NCBI GenBank assembly: GCA_024709425.1
Contig: JANJWS010000105.1
Span: forward strand, 1 to 51,803
Reading direction: 5' to 3'
From: Thiobacillus sp.
GTDB taxonomy: Bacteria > Pseudomonadota > Gammaproteobacteria > Burkholderiales > Thiobacillaceae
DNA length: 51,803 nt
Shown: one piece after another, positions 51,738 through 51,803 of the stretch
Numbering within the stretch: position 1 is the first letter of the stretch
How the letters are laid out: each line of letters opens with the position of its first letter
The notes under the pieces: model-generated
Told to the model about the DNA's origin: nothing
What the model saw: only the letters and a program-made list of their open reading frames with translations
The model's database searches: none
Program-made: the position numbers and the translations under genes

Positions 51738-51803
51738 GGCGGGGGGCTGCCCACCACCAAGGGGTCTGCCCCCGCCCACCGGGGCGCGCCCGACCCCAAG
51801 CCC
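51738..51803 (+). other. Low-quality window end, probably continuing the NuoM-like gene
   Basis: The last 66 bases are G- and C-run rich and out of frame with the gene before them. Fragments align by eye with the NuoM GLPGTSGF coding region. I read it as error-laden continuation, not intergenic sequence. Confidence 0.55.

Overview
The window is a GC-rich, gene-dense piece of a bacterial chromosome. It looks like a betaproteobacterium with a chemolithoautotrophic lifestyle, for example a Thiobacillus-like or related sulfur/nitrogen oxidiser. That placement is inference from gene content: multihaem cytochromes, rhodanese and DsrE sulfur-carrier proteins, and a large inorganic-carbon uptake island, beside housekeeping runs typical of Betaproteobacteria (algH-ruvX-pyrR-pyrB-pyrC', coaBC-dut, rpmB-rpmG). 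No rRNA, tRNA, CRISPR array, insertion sequence or phage gene was seen. Both ends look like low-quality contig ends: homopolymer-rich inverted repeats at 1-475, and a gene that breaks up after about 51,700.

Region 1 (476-7862, all minus strand) reads as one seven-gene operon with mostly 4-base overlaps. In transcription order it holds an ArsR-rhodanese regulator, a sterol-desaturase-family membrane protein, a VTT(DedA-like)-rhodanese fusion, a DsrE-like protein, an 806-residue fusion of a NapH/NosR-type membrane polyferredoxin to a GltD-type FAD/NAD(P) oxidoreductase, a membrane-anchored dihaem cytochrome c, and an octahaem cytochrome of the hydroxylamine-oxidoreductase (HAO) family. This looks like a complete, unfamiliar electron-transfer pathway under sulfur-type control.

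Region 2 (8448-35089) is mostly housekeeping: photolyase; algH-ruvX-pyrR-pyrB-pseudo-pyrC; lnt; a GGDEF diguanylate cyclase; dut and coaBC; radC; rpmB-rpmG with a strong promoter and a perfect terminator; mscS-fadL-acyl-CoA synthetase-rsmB; htpX-terC-VC0807; nhaR; psiE-PIN-thioredoxin; and sua5 with a sigma-54 two-component system.

Region 3 (35090 to the end) looks like an inorganic-carbon acquisition island. The two-component system faces a near-consensus sigma-54 promoter in front of a UspA-like gene and a SulP anion transporter. A cytosolic trypsin-like protein and a second SulP transporter follow on the opposite strand. Both SulP proteins carry an unusual inserted coiled-coil-like segment of about 125-135 residues. 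Divergent from the second SulP is a protein with the Cys-x-Asp / His / Cys pattern of LCIB-type (theta-like) carbonic anhydrases. A ribbon-helix-helix regulator then faces a five-gene DAB-type operon: a NuoM-like protein, DabA (DUF2309) with all four zinc ligands, a DabB/NuoL-like protein, a diverged NuoM/N-like protein, and a further NuoM-like protein cut by the window end. Together these genes could couple ion gradients to CO2 hydration and bicarbonate uptake, with two candidate bicarbonate or sulfate permeases.
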